Source of the DNA: Streptomyces sp. NBC_00250
GTDB lineage: Bacteria; Actinomycetota; Actinomycetes; Streptomycetales; Streptomycetaceae
DNA: 64,000 nt
Assembly (NCBI RefSeq): GCF_036192275.1
Contig: NZ_CP108088.1
Coordinates: 7,674,001 to 7,738,000 of the forward strand
Direction of reading: 5' to 3'
The translations under genes were made by a program, and so were the position numbers. The notes under the pieces were generated by a model. It saw nothing but the letters and a program-made list of their open reading frames with translations. It did no database searches and was not told the DNA's origin. The first letter of the stretch is position 1. The number at the start of each line of letters is the position of its first letter. Of the stretch, positions 41,983-49,309 are shown one piece after another.

Positions 41983-43116
41983 TCACGCCGAGGCGGTCAC
42001 CGCGTCGGCCGGCGAGCGGCGCAGCAGACGCCGGATGTCCGAGACCGCCGCGCGCCCGGCCCGGTTGGCGCCGATCGTCGACGCCGAGGGACCGTAGCCG
42101 ACGAGGTGGACGCGTTCGTCCCGGACCGCGCGCGTGCCCTCGACCCGGATCCCGCCACCCGGCTCGCGCAGCCGCAGCGGGGTCAGATGGTCGATCGCCG
42201 CCCGGAAACCGGTGGCCCAGAGGATCACGTCCACGTCGACGATCCGGCCGTCGTCCCAGGCCACTCCGGTCGGGGTGATCCGGTCGAACATCGGCAGGCG
42301 GTCCAGGACCCCGCGCGCGCGTGCCGCCCGGATCGCGTCGTTGAGCGGGAGCCCGGTGACCGAGACGACGCTCTTCGGGGGCAGCCCTTGCCGTACGCGT
42401 TCCTCGACGAGTGCGACGGCCGCCCGGCCCTCCGCCTCCCCGAAGGGGCCCTCGCGGAAGACGGGCTCGCGCCGGGTCACCCAGAACGTCTCGGCGGCGA
42501 CGTCCGCGATCTCCATGAGGTGCTGGGTGCCGGAGGCCCCGCCGCCGACGACGAGGACCCGCTTCCCGGCGAACTCCTCCGGGCCGGGGTATCCGGCGGT
42601 GTGCAGCTGGAGCCCCCGGAAGGTCTCCTGGCCCGGGTAGCGCGGCCAGAAGGGGCGGTCCCAGGTGCCGGTGGCGTTGATCAGGGCACGGGTGGCGTAC
42701 GTCCCCTCGGAGGTCTCGACCAGGAGCCGCGCGTCGTCCCCCTCCCGGACGGCGGTGACGTCGACGGGGCGGTGGATCCGCAGGTCGAAGGTCTGCTCGT
42801 ACGTGTCGAAGTACGCGCCGATCACCTCGGAGGACGGGCGGGCGGGGTCGGCGCCGGTCAGCTCCATACCGGGCAGCGCGTGCATCCCGTGGACCTTGCC
42901 GTACGTGAGCGAGGGCCAGCGGAACTGCCAGGCGCCGCCCGGCCGCGGGGCGTGGTCGAGGACGACGAAGTCCCGGTCGGGCTCAAGGCCCGCGCGGCGC
43001 AGGTGGAAGGCGGCGGAGAGCCCCGCCTGTCCGGCGCCGATGACGACGACGTCCACCGACGTCGGCCCCTCCGCCGCTGTCACGGTCCCGGCTTCTTCGA
43101 CCCCGTAATCGTTCAC
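41983..43116 (-). CDS. flavin-containing monooxygenase-like NAD(P)/FAD oxidoreductase
   Basis: A 377-residue two-dinucleotide flavoprotein. The FAD site is VVVIGAGQAGLSAAFHLRRAG, the NADPH site is KRVLVVGGGASGTQHLMEIA, and ILWATGFRAAIDHL is the ATG-type motif of FMO/TrkA-like proteins. GGAWQFRWPSLTYGKVHGMHALPGM resembles CzcO/FMO relatives. It lies downstream of ssuD on the same strand but beyond a hairpin, so it likely has its own promoter. The substrate is unknown; a link to organosulfur oxidation is only suggested by position. Confidence 0.85.
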   Translation of the reverse strand: MNDYGVEEAGTVTAAEGPTSVDVVVIGAGQAGLSAAFHLRRAGLEPDRDFVVLDHAPRPGGAWQFRWPSLTYGKVHGMHALPGMELTGADPARPSSEVIGAYFDTYEQTFDLRIHRPVDVTAVREGDDARLLVETSEGTYATRALINATGTWDRPFWPRYPGQETFRGLQLHTAGYPGPEEFAGKRVLVVGGGASGTQHLMEIADVAAETFWVTRREPVFREGPFGEAEGRAAVALVEERVRQGLPPKSVVSVTGLPLNDAIRAARARGVLDRLPMFDRITPTGVAWDDGRIVDVDVILWATGFRAAIDHLTPLRLREPGGGIRVEGTRAVRDERVHLVGYGPSASTIGANRAGRAAVSDIRRLLRRSPADAVTASA

Positions 43117-43134
43117 GGTTCTACCAACCGAGGT

Positions 43135-43160
43135 GGGGGCGCGGATCTTCCCGCGCCCCC
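43135..43160 (-). terminator. 10-bp-arm hairpin at the end of the ssu operon
   Basis: GGGGGCGCGG and CCGCGCCCCC pair perfectly around ATCTTC, 25 bases beyond the ssuD stop on the minus strand. Confidence 0.65.
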
Positions 43161-43184
43161 GCCCCGGCCTCTGTGCCCTGGGGC

Positions 43185-44396
43185 CTACCGTCCGCCGGAC
43201 ACCAGGAGCGGCGCGCCTCCCGGAGCCGAGGCCGGGCGGCCGTTCGCCGCCGGGACACCGAGCAGCGGCGACGGCGGGACGGACGGCAGCAGACCGCGCG
43301 CCGCCAGCTCCGGCCGCACGCCCTCGCCGAACCAGTACGCCTCCTCCAGGTGCGGGTAGCCGGACAGGACGAAATGCTCCACGCCCAGGTCGTGGTACTC
43401 CTCGATCCGGTCAGCGACCTCGGCGTGGCTGCCGACGAGCGCGGTGCCCGCCCCGCCCCGGACGAGTCCCACCCCGGCCCACAGGTTCGGCGAGATCTCC
43501 AGGCGGTCGCGGCCGAGGGAGCCGCCCTGATGCAGGGCGAGCATCCGCTGCTGGCCCACCGACTCGCTCCGGCCGAGGACCCGCTGCGCGGCGGCGACCG
43601 TCTCGGCGTCGAGATCGGAGAGCAGCCGGTCGGCCGTCGCCCAGGCCTCGCGCGCGGAGTCCCGGGAGATGGTGTGAAGCCGGATCCCGAAGCGGACCGT
43701 CCGGCCCCGCTCCTCCGCGAGGCCCCGGATCCAGTCGATCTTCTCCTTGACCTGCCACGGCGGCTCGCCCCAGGTCAGATAGACGTCCGCGTGCTCCGCC
43801 GCGACCGGACCGGCCGCGGCGGACGAGCCCCCGAAGAAGATCTCGGGCAGCGGGTCCGGCGGCAGTGCGGTGAGCCCGCCCTCGATGCGGAAGTGCTCGC
43901 CCTCGTAGTCGAAGGGCCGGCCGCTCCAGGCGCCCCGCACGACCGACAGGAACTCGGCCGTGCGCGCGTACCTGCGGTCGTGGTCCAGGTGGTCGCCGAA
44001 GCGGCGCTGCTCGGCCGAGTCGCCGCCGGTCACCACGTTGAGGAGGAGCCGGCCCCGGGTGATCCGCTGGTACGTGGACGCCATCTGGGCCGCGAGCACA
44101 GGCGAGATCACCCCCGGTCGGAACGCCACCAGGAACTTGAGGCGCTCGGTGTGCTGGGCGAGTGCGACCGTGGTCAGCCAGGCGTCCTCGCACCACGTCC
44201 CGGTCGGGGTCAGTACGGCCTCGAACCCCAACTGCTCGGCCGCCTTGGCGATCTGGATCAGATAGTCGATGTCGGGCGCGCGCACCCCGGACACGGCGCG
44301 GTCGCGGGTGATCCCGCCGTCCGTGTAGGCGTGCCGGTCGACGAGGGTCCGGCCGTCGCCGCCGGTGGGCAGGAACCAGTGCAGATGGACGGTCAC
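43185..44396 (-). CDS. ssuD: FMNH2-dependent alkanesulfonate monooxygenase (SsuD-like LLM protein)
   Basis: A 403-residue luciferase-like TIM-barrel enzyme. LHWFLPTGGDGR at the N-terminus, TPTGTWCEDAWLTTVALAQHTERLKFLVAFRPG, QMASTYQRITRGRLLLNVVTGGD and EIFFGGSSAAAGPVAAEHADVYLTWGE match SsuD. The enzyme cleaves the C-S bond of alkanesulfonates to give sulfite and an aldehyde. It is the last gene of ssuC-ssuB-ssuA-ssuD and overlaps ssuA by four bases. No ssuE flavin reductase gene is in the window. Confidence 0.9.
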   Translation of the reverse strand: MTVHLHWFLPTGGDGRTLVDRHAYTDGGITRDRAVSGVRAPDIDYLIQIAKAAEQLGFEAVLTPTGTWCEDAWLTTVALAQHTERLKFLVAFRPGVISPVLAAQMASTYQRITRGRLLLNVVTGGDSAEQRRFGDHLDHDRRYARTAEFLSVVRGAWSGRPFDYEGEHFRIEGGLTALPPDPLPEIFFGGSSAAAGPVAAEHADVYLTWGEPPWQVKEKIDWIRGLAEERGRTVRFGIRLHTISRDSAREAWATADRLLSDLDAETVAAAQRVLGRSESVGQQRMLALHQGGSLGRDRLEISPNLWAGVGLVRGGAGTALVGSHAEVADRIEEYHDLGVEHFVLSGYPHLEEAYWFGEGVRPELAARGLLPSVPPSPLLGVPAANGRPASAPGGAPLLVSGGR

Positions 44397-45427
44397 GAGG
44401 AGGCCTTTCCGTAGCTGCGCGCCGGGGTGGTGGACGGCGGCAGGTCCTTGTTGAAGCGGGTGTCGACGTAGTCGGCGAAGCGGAACGTGCGCGGGATGAG
44501 CCCGAGGGCGGCGAAGGTGTCGGCGATCTTCTGCTCGGAGGCGATGGCGGCGTCGTCGATGGCGACCGGGATACGGGTGCCGCTGCTGCGCTTCACGGCG
44601 GCGAGCGCCACCTCGTACGGCAGCCCGGTCTCCTTCGCCCAGACCTTCGCCCAGGCCTCGGGGTGGTCGAACACCCAGCCCTGGGCGCGCCGGAACCGTT
44701 CGACGAAGTCAGCGATGGCCTTGGCCTTCGCGGGGTCGGCGAGCGCCGAGGGGGCGGCGACCTGGAAGCCGAGGCCGTTGACGAGCCCGCGCCCGTCGGC
44801 GAGGACCCGGCCCTTTCCGCTCAGCAGGACCTGTGAGGTGTACGGGTCCCAGGCCGCCCAGGCATCCACCTTTCCGCTGGTGAACGCGGCGAGGGCGTCG
44901 GCCGGCTGGAGCAGGGTCACCTGGACGTCGGACGGCTTCAGTCCGGCCTTTCCGAGCTGGGAGACGAGCTGGAAGTGGGCGGAGCTTCCCTGGGCGACGG
45001 CGACCTTCTTCCCCCTCAGATCACCCACGGATCGCAGGGGCGAGTCCTTCGCGACGAGGATCGCTTCGCCCGCGGAGTCGCCGTGCGTCGCGGAGACCAC
45101 GGTGATCTTCGAGTCGGCGCCCGCGGCGAAGACGGGCGGGGTGTTGCCGACGGAACCGATGTCGACGGCCTTGGCGTTCACCGCTTCGAGGAGTGGTGGT
45201 CCTGAGGTGAAGGTCGACCAGGTGATCCGGTACGGGAGGTCGTCCAGTTCACCGGCGGCCCGCAGCAGCGCCTCGGCGCCGCCCTTCTGGTCGCCGACGT
45301 TCAGGACGAGGGAGCCCTTGCCGTCGGAGTTCGAGGACGAGCCGGCCGCGGAGGCGCCGGAGCAGGCGGAGGCGAGGAGCGCGAGCGGCACGAGCAGTGC
45401 CGCGGTGGACAGACGGAAGGACTTCAC
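44393..45427 (-). CDS. ssuA: sulfonate ABC transporter substrate-binding lipoprotein
   Basis: A 344-residue lipoprotein: hydrophobic signal ending LLASACSG (lipobox), then a type II periplasmic-binding fold. SLVLNVGDQKGGAEALLRAAGEL, ITWSTFTSGPPLLEAVNAKAVDIGSVGNTPPVFAAG, DLRGKKVAVAQGSSAHFQL and VDAWAAWDPYTSQV are typical of the SsuA/TauA family. GTG 45427 follows AGGAGAG; the frame is open far upstream but only antisense-like sequence lies there. It delivers sulfonate to SsuC/SsuB. Confidence 0.9.
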   Translation of the reverse strand: MKSFRLSTAALLVPLALLASACSGASAAGSSSNSDGKGSLVLNVGDQKGGAEALLRAAGELDDLPYRITWSTFTSGPPLLEAVNAKAVDIGSVGNTPPVFAAGADSKITVVSATHGDSAGEAILVAKDSPLRSVGDLRGKKVAVAQGSSAHFQLVSQLGKAGLKPSDVQVTLLQPADALAAFTSGKVDAWAAWDPYTSQVLLSGKGRVLADGRGLVNGLGFQVAAPSALADPAKAKAIADFVERFRRAQGWVFDHPEAWAKVWAKETGLPYEVALAAVKRSSGTRIPVAIDDAAIASEQKIADTFAALGLIPRTFRFADYVDTRFNKDLPPSTTPARSYGKASS

Positions 45428-45459
45428 GGATATCTCTCCTGGAGGCAGGGGGGCGCGGG

Positions 45460-46191
45460 TCAGGCCGGCTGTCCGGCGAACTCGGCTTCTTCGACCCCGA
45501 GTTCGGCGAGCAGACGGGTGCGGAGCGCGGCCAGTGCGGGATCGCCGGGGGAGCGGGGCCGGTCCAGGTCGACGGCGGTGTCGTACGCGATGACGCCGTC
45601 CCGCATGACGAGCGCGCGGTCCGCGAGCAGCAGCGCCTCGTCCACGTCGTGGGTGACGAGCAGGACCGTGCAGCCGCGCCGCTGCCACAGCTCGGCCACG
45701 AGCCGCTGGGCCTTGATCCGGGTCAGCGCGTCGAGCGCGCCGAACGGTTCGTCGAGCAGCAGCAGATCCGGATCCCGTACCAAGGCCCGTGCGAGGGAAG
45801 CACGTTGGGCCTCGCCACCGGAGAGGGTCTTCGGCCAGGCGCCCGAGCGGTGGCCGAGCCCGACCTCCGCCAGGGCCTGCTCCGCGACCGCCCGGCCCGG
45901 CTTCCCGGGAAGCCCGAGGAGCACATTGCGCCAGACCCGCTTCCACGGCATGAGACGCGGTGCCTGGAAGGCGACGGCGCGGCGGCGAGGGACGAGGACG
46001 GTGCCCGAGATCTCCCGGTCGAGCCCCGCGAGGACCCGGAGGAGGGTGGACTTGCCGCAGCCGCTGTGGCCGAGCAGGGCGGTGAACTGTCCGGCGCCCA
46101 GGGTCAGATCGAGCCCGTCGACGACCGGGCGTCCGTCGAAGGAGCGGGTGAGGCCCTGGACGGTCACTGTCCGGTGAAGGTCGGTCGCCAT
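45460..46191 (-). CDS. ssuB: sulfonate ABC transporter ATPase
   Basis: A 243-residue ATPase with Walker A LLGHSGCGKSTLLR, Q-loop AFQAPRLMPWKRVWRN, signature KTLSGGEAQRASLARAL, Walker B LLLLDEPFGALDALTR and H-loop LLVTHDVDEALLL. The LMPWKRVWRN segment is characteristic of the SsuB/TauB/NrtD group. Its start overlaps ssuC by 28 bases, consistent with translational coupling. Confidence 0.92.
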   Translation of the reverse strand: MATDLHRTVTVQGLTRSFDGRPVVDGLDLTLGAGQFTALLGHSGCGKSTLLRVLAGLDREISGTVLVPRRRAVAFQAPRLMPWKRVWRNVLLGLPGKPGRAVAEQALAEVGLGHRSGAWPKTLSGGEAQRASLARALVRDPDLLLLDEPFGALDALTRIKAQRLVAELWQRRGCTVLLVTHDVDEALLLADRALVMRDGVIAYDTAVDLDRPRSPGDPALAALRTRLLAELGVEEAEFAGQPA

Positions 46192-47036
46192 TGCAGCAGC
46201 AGCCTTTCGAGAGTGCGGACGACGGCGTCGGCGAGGAGGCCGAGGAAGGCGTAGACGACCAGGCAGACGACGATCACGTCCGTGCGGAAGAACTCCCGGG
46301 CCTGGTTCATGAGGAAGCCGATGCCGGCGTCGGCGTTGATGGACTCGCCGAAGACCAGCGCCAGCCAGGCCGTGGCGAGGGAGTAGCGCAGCCCGGTCAT
46401 GGCCCCGGGCAGCGCCCCCGGCAGCACGACGTGCCGGACGAGACCCCAGCGTCCGAGCCCCAAGGACTGTCCGGCTTCGACGAGTTGGGCGTCGACGCCG
46501 CGGATTCCGGCGTACACGTTCAGATAGAGGTGGAAGGCGACGCCGAGCGCGATGAGCGCCACCTTGGGTGCCTCCCCGATGCCCAGCCAGATGATGAGGA
46601 GCGGGATCAGGCCGACCCAGGGCACGGTCCGCAGCATCTGCACGGGCGCGTCGACGAGGTCCTCGCCGAGCCGGGAGAGACCGGAGAGCAGGGCGAGCGC
46701 GATGCCGACGATCCCGCCGATCAGCAGTCCGGCGGCGACCCGGCGCAGGGAGACGCCCATCGCGGTGGGGAGGGTCCCGTCGCCGATCAGCTCACCACCG
46801 GCGCGGGCGATCGTCCCCGGCGAGGCGAGCGCGTCGGCCGGCAGCGCTCCGGTCGTACTGAGGGTCTGCCAGAGCGCGAGGAGCAGTAGGGGTCCCACGG
46901 TGCGGCGCAACCAGCGGGGAACGGCGGGGCCGCGACCGGGACCACCGTCGGGAGTCAGGGACTCGACATCGGGCAAAGGCGATATGTCGGGCGATGGATG
47001 GGGCGGGGAAGGGGGCGGGGCATGACCGACCGTCAT
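46164..47036 (-). CDS. ssuC: sulfonate ABC transporter permease
   Basis: A 290-residue membrane protein with six hydrophobic segments and the permease coupling motif AGQSLGLGRWGLVRHVVLPGALPGAMTGLRYSLATAWLALVFGE. LRTVPWVGLIPLLIIWLGIGEAPKVALIALGVAFHLYLNVYAGIRGVD is a SsuC/TauC hallmark. I use ATG 47036, preceded by GGAG, rather than an upstream start. It is the first structural gene of the operon after the leader peptide. Confidence 0.9.
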   Translation of the reverse strand: MTVGHAPPPSPPHPSPDISPLPDVESLTPDGGPGRGPAVPRWLRRTVGPLLLLALWQTLSTTGALPADALASPGTIARAGGELIGDGTLPTAMGVSLRRVAAGLLIGGIVGIALALLSGLSRLGEDLVDAPVQMLRTVPWVGLIPLLIIWLGIGEAPKVALIALGVAFHLYLNVYAGIRGVDAQLVEAGQSLGLGRWGLVRHVVLPGALPGAMTGLRYSLATAWLALVFGESINADAGIGFLMNQAREFFRTDVIVVCLVVYAFLGLLADAVVRTLERLLLQWRPTFTGQ

Positions 47037-47212
47037 GGCGGGACTCCGGGGAGGGGAGGCGCGGGTACGCGTCAGTGACCGTGGGCGCCGCGGGGCGAGC
47101 CCGGGCACACGGCGGTCAGCGCGTCAGCGGGGGTACGGGTACGGCGCGCGCCCTGGCATGCGGGCACGCGGCGTCGGAAAGGCGAGAGGGGCGCCGAAGA
47201 CGTGAAAGGGCG

Positions 47213-47296
47213 TCAGCAGCCGCGGCGACACGCGGCGGAGGCCACCCGCAGCAGGTCGATGTGACCGCGCGTGGTGAGCAGGGCTGTACGCAACAT
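47213..47296 (-). CDS. cysteine-rich leader peptide of the ssu operon
   Basis: A 27-residue ORF ending HIDLLRVASAACRRGC with two cysteine codons just before TGA. The motif HxDLxRVxSxxCR is that of short actinobacterial peptides found upstream of sulfur-assimilation operons. In mycobacteria such polycysteine ORFs act as cysteine-responsive attenuators. The ATG sits about six bases after a good -10, and no ribosome site exists, so translation is probably leaderless. The stop lies 176 bases before ssuC. When Cys-tRNA is scarce, ribosomes would stall on the Cys codons and allow ssu expression; this mechanism is inferred. Confidence 0.8.
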   Translation of the reverse strand: MLRTALLTTRGHIDLLRVASAACRRGC

Positions 47297-47302
47297 GGCG
47301 CG

Positions 47303-47331
47303 AAGGTAGCGGTGGCCGCGCGCAGGGTCAA
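47303..47331 (-). promoter_or_regulatory. promoter of the ssu leader peptide
   Basis: On the minus strand TTGACC (47331-47326) and TACCTT (47308-47303) are separated by exactly 17 bases, a standard vegetative promoter. The ATG of the leader peptide begins six bases after the -10, where transcription should start. Confidence 0.65.
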
Positions 47332-47446
47332 CGGTGTCTCGGAGCGTGGACGTGCGTCGGGCTCGAAGTGGCGGAGCAAGACAGGGCGTCAGCTTGGCCT
47401 GAATCCGCCTTGTGTCCGGTTCACGGGGCCCTCTTTTGCCGATCGC

Positions 47447-47465
47447 TAAGGTTAGGCTAACCTCT
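47447..47465. promoter_or_regulatory. iron box (DmdR1/IdeR operator)
   Basis: TAAGGTTAGGCTAACCTCT matches the 19-bp actinobacterial iron box consensus TTAGGTTAGGCTAACCTAA at all but three positions, including the whole GGTTAGGCTAACCT core. It ends five bases before the GTG of the uptake operon. DmdR1-type repressors bind such boxes when loaded with iron. Confidence 0.88.
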
Positions 47466-47470
47466 GCGAC

Positions 47471-48331
47471 GTGCAAGCAGGTGAACAGACCGACGCGACG
47501 CTTCGTCCCCACGGTCATGAACTCTCGGCCACGGGTGTCACCGTGGCGTACGAAGGCGTCGATGTCGTCCACGACGCCTCCATGACGCTGCGCCCCGGCG
47601 AAGTGACCGTCCTCGTGGGGCCGAACGGCAGCGGCAAGTCGACGCTGCTCCGCACCCTCGCACGGCTCCAGCAGCCGCGGACCGCCACGCTCGTCCTCGA
47701 CGGCACCACCGACGGCCTCGCACTGAGCCCCCGTGAGTTCTCGCGCCATGTCGCCCTGCTCACCCAGGGACGCCCCACCCCCAGTGGTCTGACCGTGCGG
47801 GACGTGGTCGAGTTCGGCCGCTACCCCTACCGGGGACGCTGGGGCAAGGCCGACCCGGACGGCCGGGCCGCGGTGGACCGCGCGCTCGCCATGACGGGCG
47901 TCACCGAACTCGCCGGGCGCGGCGCCGAACACCTCTCCGGAGGACAGCTCCAGCGCGTCTGGCTCGCCGGCTGCCTCGCCCAACAGACGGGCGTGCTGCT
48001 GCTCGACGAGCCCACCACCTACCTCGACCTGCGCTACCAGGTCGAACTCCTCGACCTCATGCGTGACCTGGCGGACGACCACGGCATCGCCGTCGGCGCC
48101 GTCCTCCACGACCTCGACCAGGCGGCGGCCGTCGCCGACCGGATCGTCCTGCTCGACACGGGACGCGTCGTCGCCGACGGCAGCCCCTCGGACGTCCTGA
48201 CGCCCGAGCGGCTGACCGACACGTACGGCATCCGCATCGAGGTCGACACCGATCCCCTCACCGGCCGGCTGCGCACCCGTGCGATGGGCCGGCACCACTC
48301 GCGAAGCGAAAGGCTCAGCACCACCTCATGA
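47471..48331 (+). CDS. iron-siderophore ABC transporter ATPase (FecE/FepC type)
   Basis: A 286-residue ATPase: Walker A VLVGPNGSGKSTLLR, Q-loop LLTQGRPTPSGLTV, then DVVEFGRYPYRGRW, signature EHLSGGQLQRVWLAGCLAQ, Walker B VLLLDEPTTYLDLRYQ and H-loop GAVLHDLDQAAAVADR. The LTVRDVVxFGRYP block is specific to siderophore importers. GTG 47471 lies just after the iron box with no ribosome site, so translation may be leaderless. It overlaps the next gene as ATGA. In this operon the ATPase comes first, then binding protein, then permease. Confidence 0.9.
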   Translation: MQAGEQTDATLRPHGHELSATGVTVAYEGVDVVHDASMTLRPGEVTVLVGPNGSGKSTLLRTLARLQQPRTATLVLDGTTDGLALSPREFSRHVALLTQGRPTPSGLTVRDVVEFGRYPYRGRWGKADPDGRAAVDRALAMTGVTELAGRGAEHLSGGQLQRVWLAGCLAQQTGVLLLDEPTTYLDLRYQVELLDLMRDLADDHGIAVGAVLHDLDQAAAVADRIVLLDTGRVVADGSPSDVLTPERLTDTYGIRIEVDTDPLTGRLRTRAMGRHHSRSERLSTTS

Positions 48332-49305
48332 GACGCCTCCTCCTCACCACGGCGGTCGCCACCACCGCGGCCCTCACCCTCACCGCCTGCGGCACCACCG
48401 AGCCCGCCGCCGACGACGCGAAGAAGACCACGGAGCGCATCACCCTCATCGATGCCACGGGCACCAAGGTGGAGCTCGACGGCCCCGCCAAGAAGGTCGT
48501 CGGCACCGAGTGGAACGTCGTCGAGCACCTCATCGAGCTCGGCGTCGACCCGGTGGGCGTCTCCGACGTCAAGGGCTACAAGACCTGGGACACGGCCGTC
48601 CCGCTGAAGAACGAGCCCAAGGACATCGGCACCCGCGGCGAGCCCAGCATGGAGACCGTCGCGGCCCTCAAGCCCGACCTCATCCTCGCGACCTCCGACC
48701 TGCCGCCGGCCGCCGTCAAGCAGCTGCGCAAGATCGCCCCGGTCCTCGAGGTGAAGGCCGCCGACGCCGCCGACCCGATCGGCCGGATGACCGAGAACCT
48801 CGACCTGATCGCCAAGGCCACCGGCACCACCGACAAGGCCACGGAGCTCAAGAAGCAGTTCGAGGCGAAGCTCGACGAGGGCAGGAAGGCCCTGGCCGAC
48901 GCGAAGCTGGCCGGCGCGAAGTACGCCTTCGCCGACGGATACGTCGTCTCCAACCAGGTCTCGATCCGCCCCTACACCAGCGGCTCGCTCATCGGCGCCG
49001 TCAACGAGAAGCTCGGCCTGAAGAACGCCTGGACGGTCAAGGGCGACCCGGCCTACGGCCTCGGCGCCACCGACGTCGAGGGCCTCACCAAGATCGGTGA
49101 CGTGCAGTTCGCCTACATCGGCAACGACGGCGACGCCTCCAGCAACCCGTTCGCGGGTGTCCTCGCCAAGGACAAGGTGTGGACCTCCCTGCCGTTCGTC
49201 AAGAAGGGCAACGTCCACCGTCTGCCCGACGGCGTCTGGATGTTCGGCGGTCCCGGTTCGATGAACAAGTACGTCGACTCCGTCGTCGCCGCCCTGACGA
49301 AGTAA
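48328..49305 (+). CDS. iron-siderophore substrate-binding lipoprotein
   Basis: A 325-residue lipoprotein with lipobox LTLTACG at about residue 21 and a class III (FecB/FhuD) binding fold: KKVVGTEWNVVEHLIELGVDPVGVSDVKGYKTW, GEPSMETVAALKPDLILATSDLPPAAVKQLRKIAPVLE and a C-terminal NVHRLPDGVWMFGGPGSM..YVDSVVAALTK. It binds a ferric siderophore outside the membrane and hands it to the fused permease. Overlaps the ATPase gene by four bases. Which siderophore is bound cannot be told. Confidence 0.92.
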   Translation: MRRLLLTTAVATTAALTLTACGTTEPAADDAKKTTERITLIDATGTKVELDGPAKKVVGTEWNVVEHLIELGVDPVGVSDVKGYKTWDTAVPLKNEPKDIGTRGEPSMETVAALKPDLILATSDLPPAAVKQLRKIAPVLEVKAADAADPIGRMTENLDLIAKATGTTDKATELKKQFEAKLDEGRKALADAKLAGAKYAFADGYVVSNQVSIRPYTSGSLIGAVNEKLGLKNAWTVKGDPAYGLGATDVEGLTKIGDVQFAYIGNDGDASSNPFAGVLAKDKVWTSLPFVKKGNVHRLPDGVWMFGGPGSMNKYVDSVVAALTK

Positions 49306-49309
49306 CACC

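Noticed and set aside
47297..48298. Extension of the ssu leader-peptide frame upstream to 48298
   Set aside because: That frame is antisense to the siderophore ATPase gene and crosses the iron box; only the last 27 codons follow a promoter and match known leader peptides.
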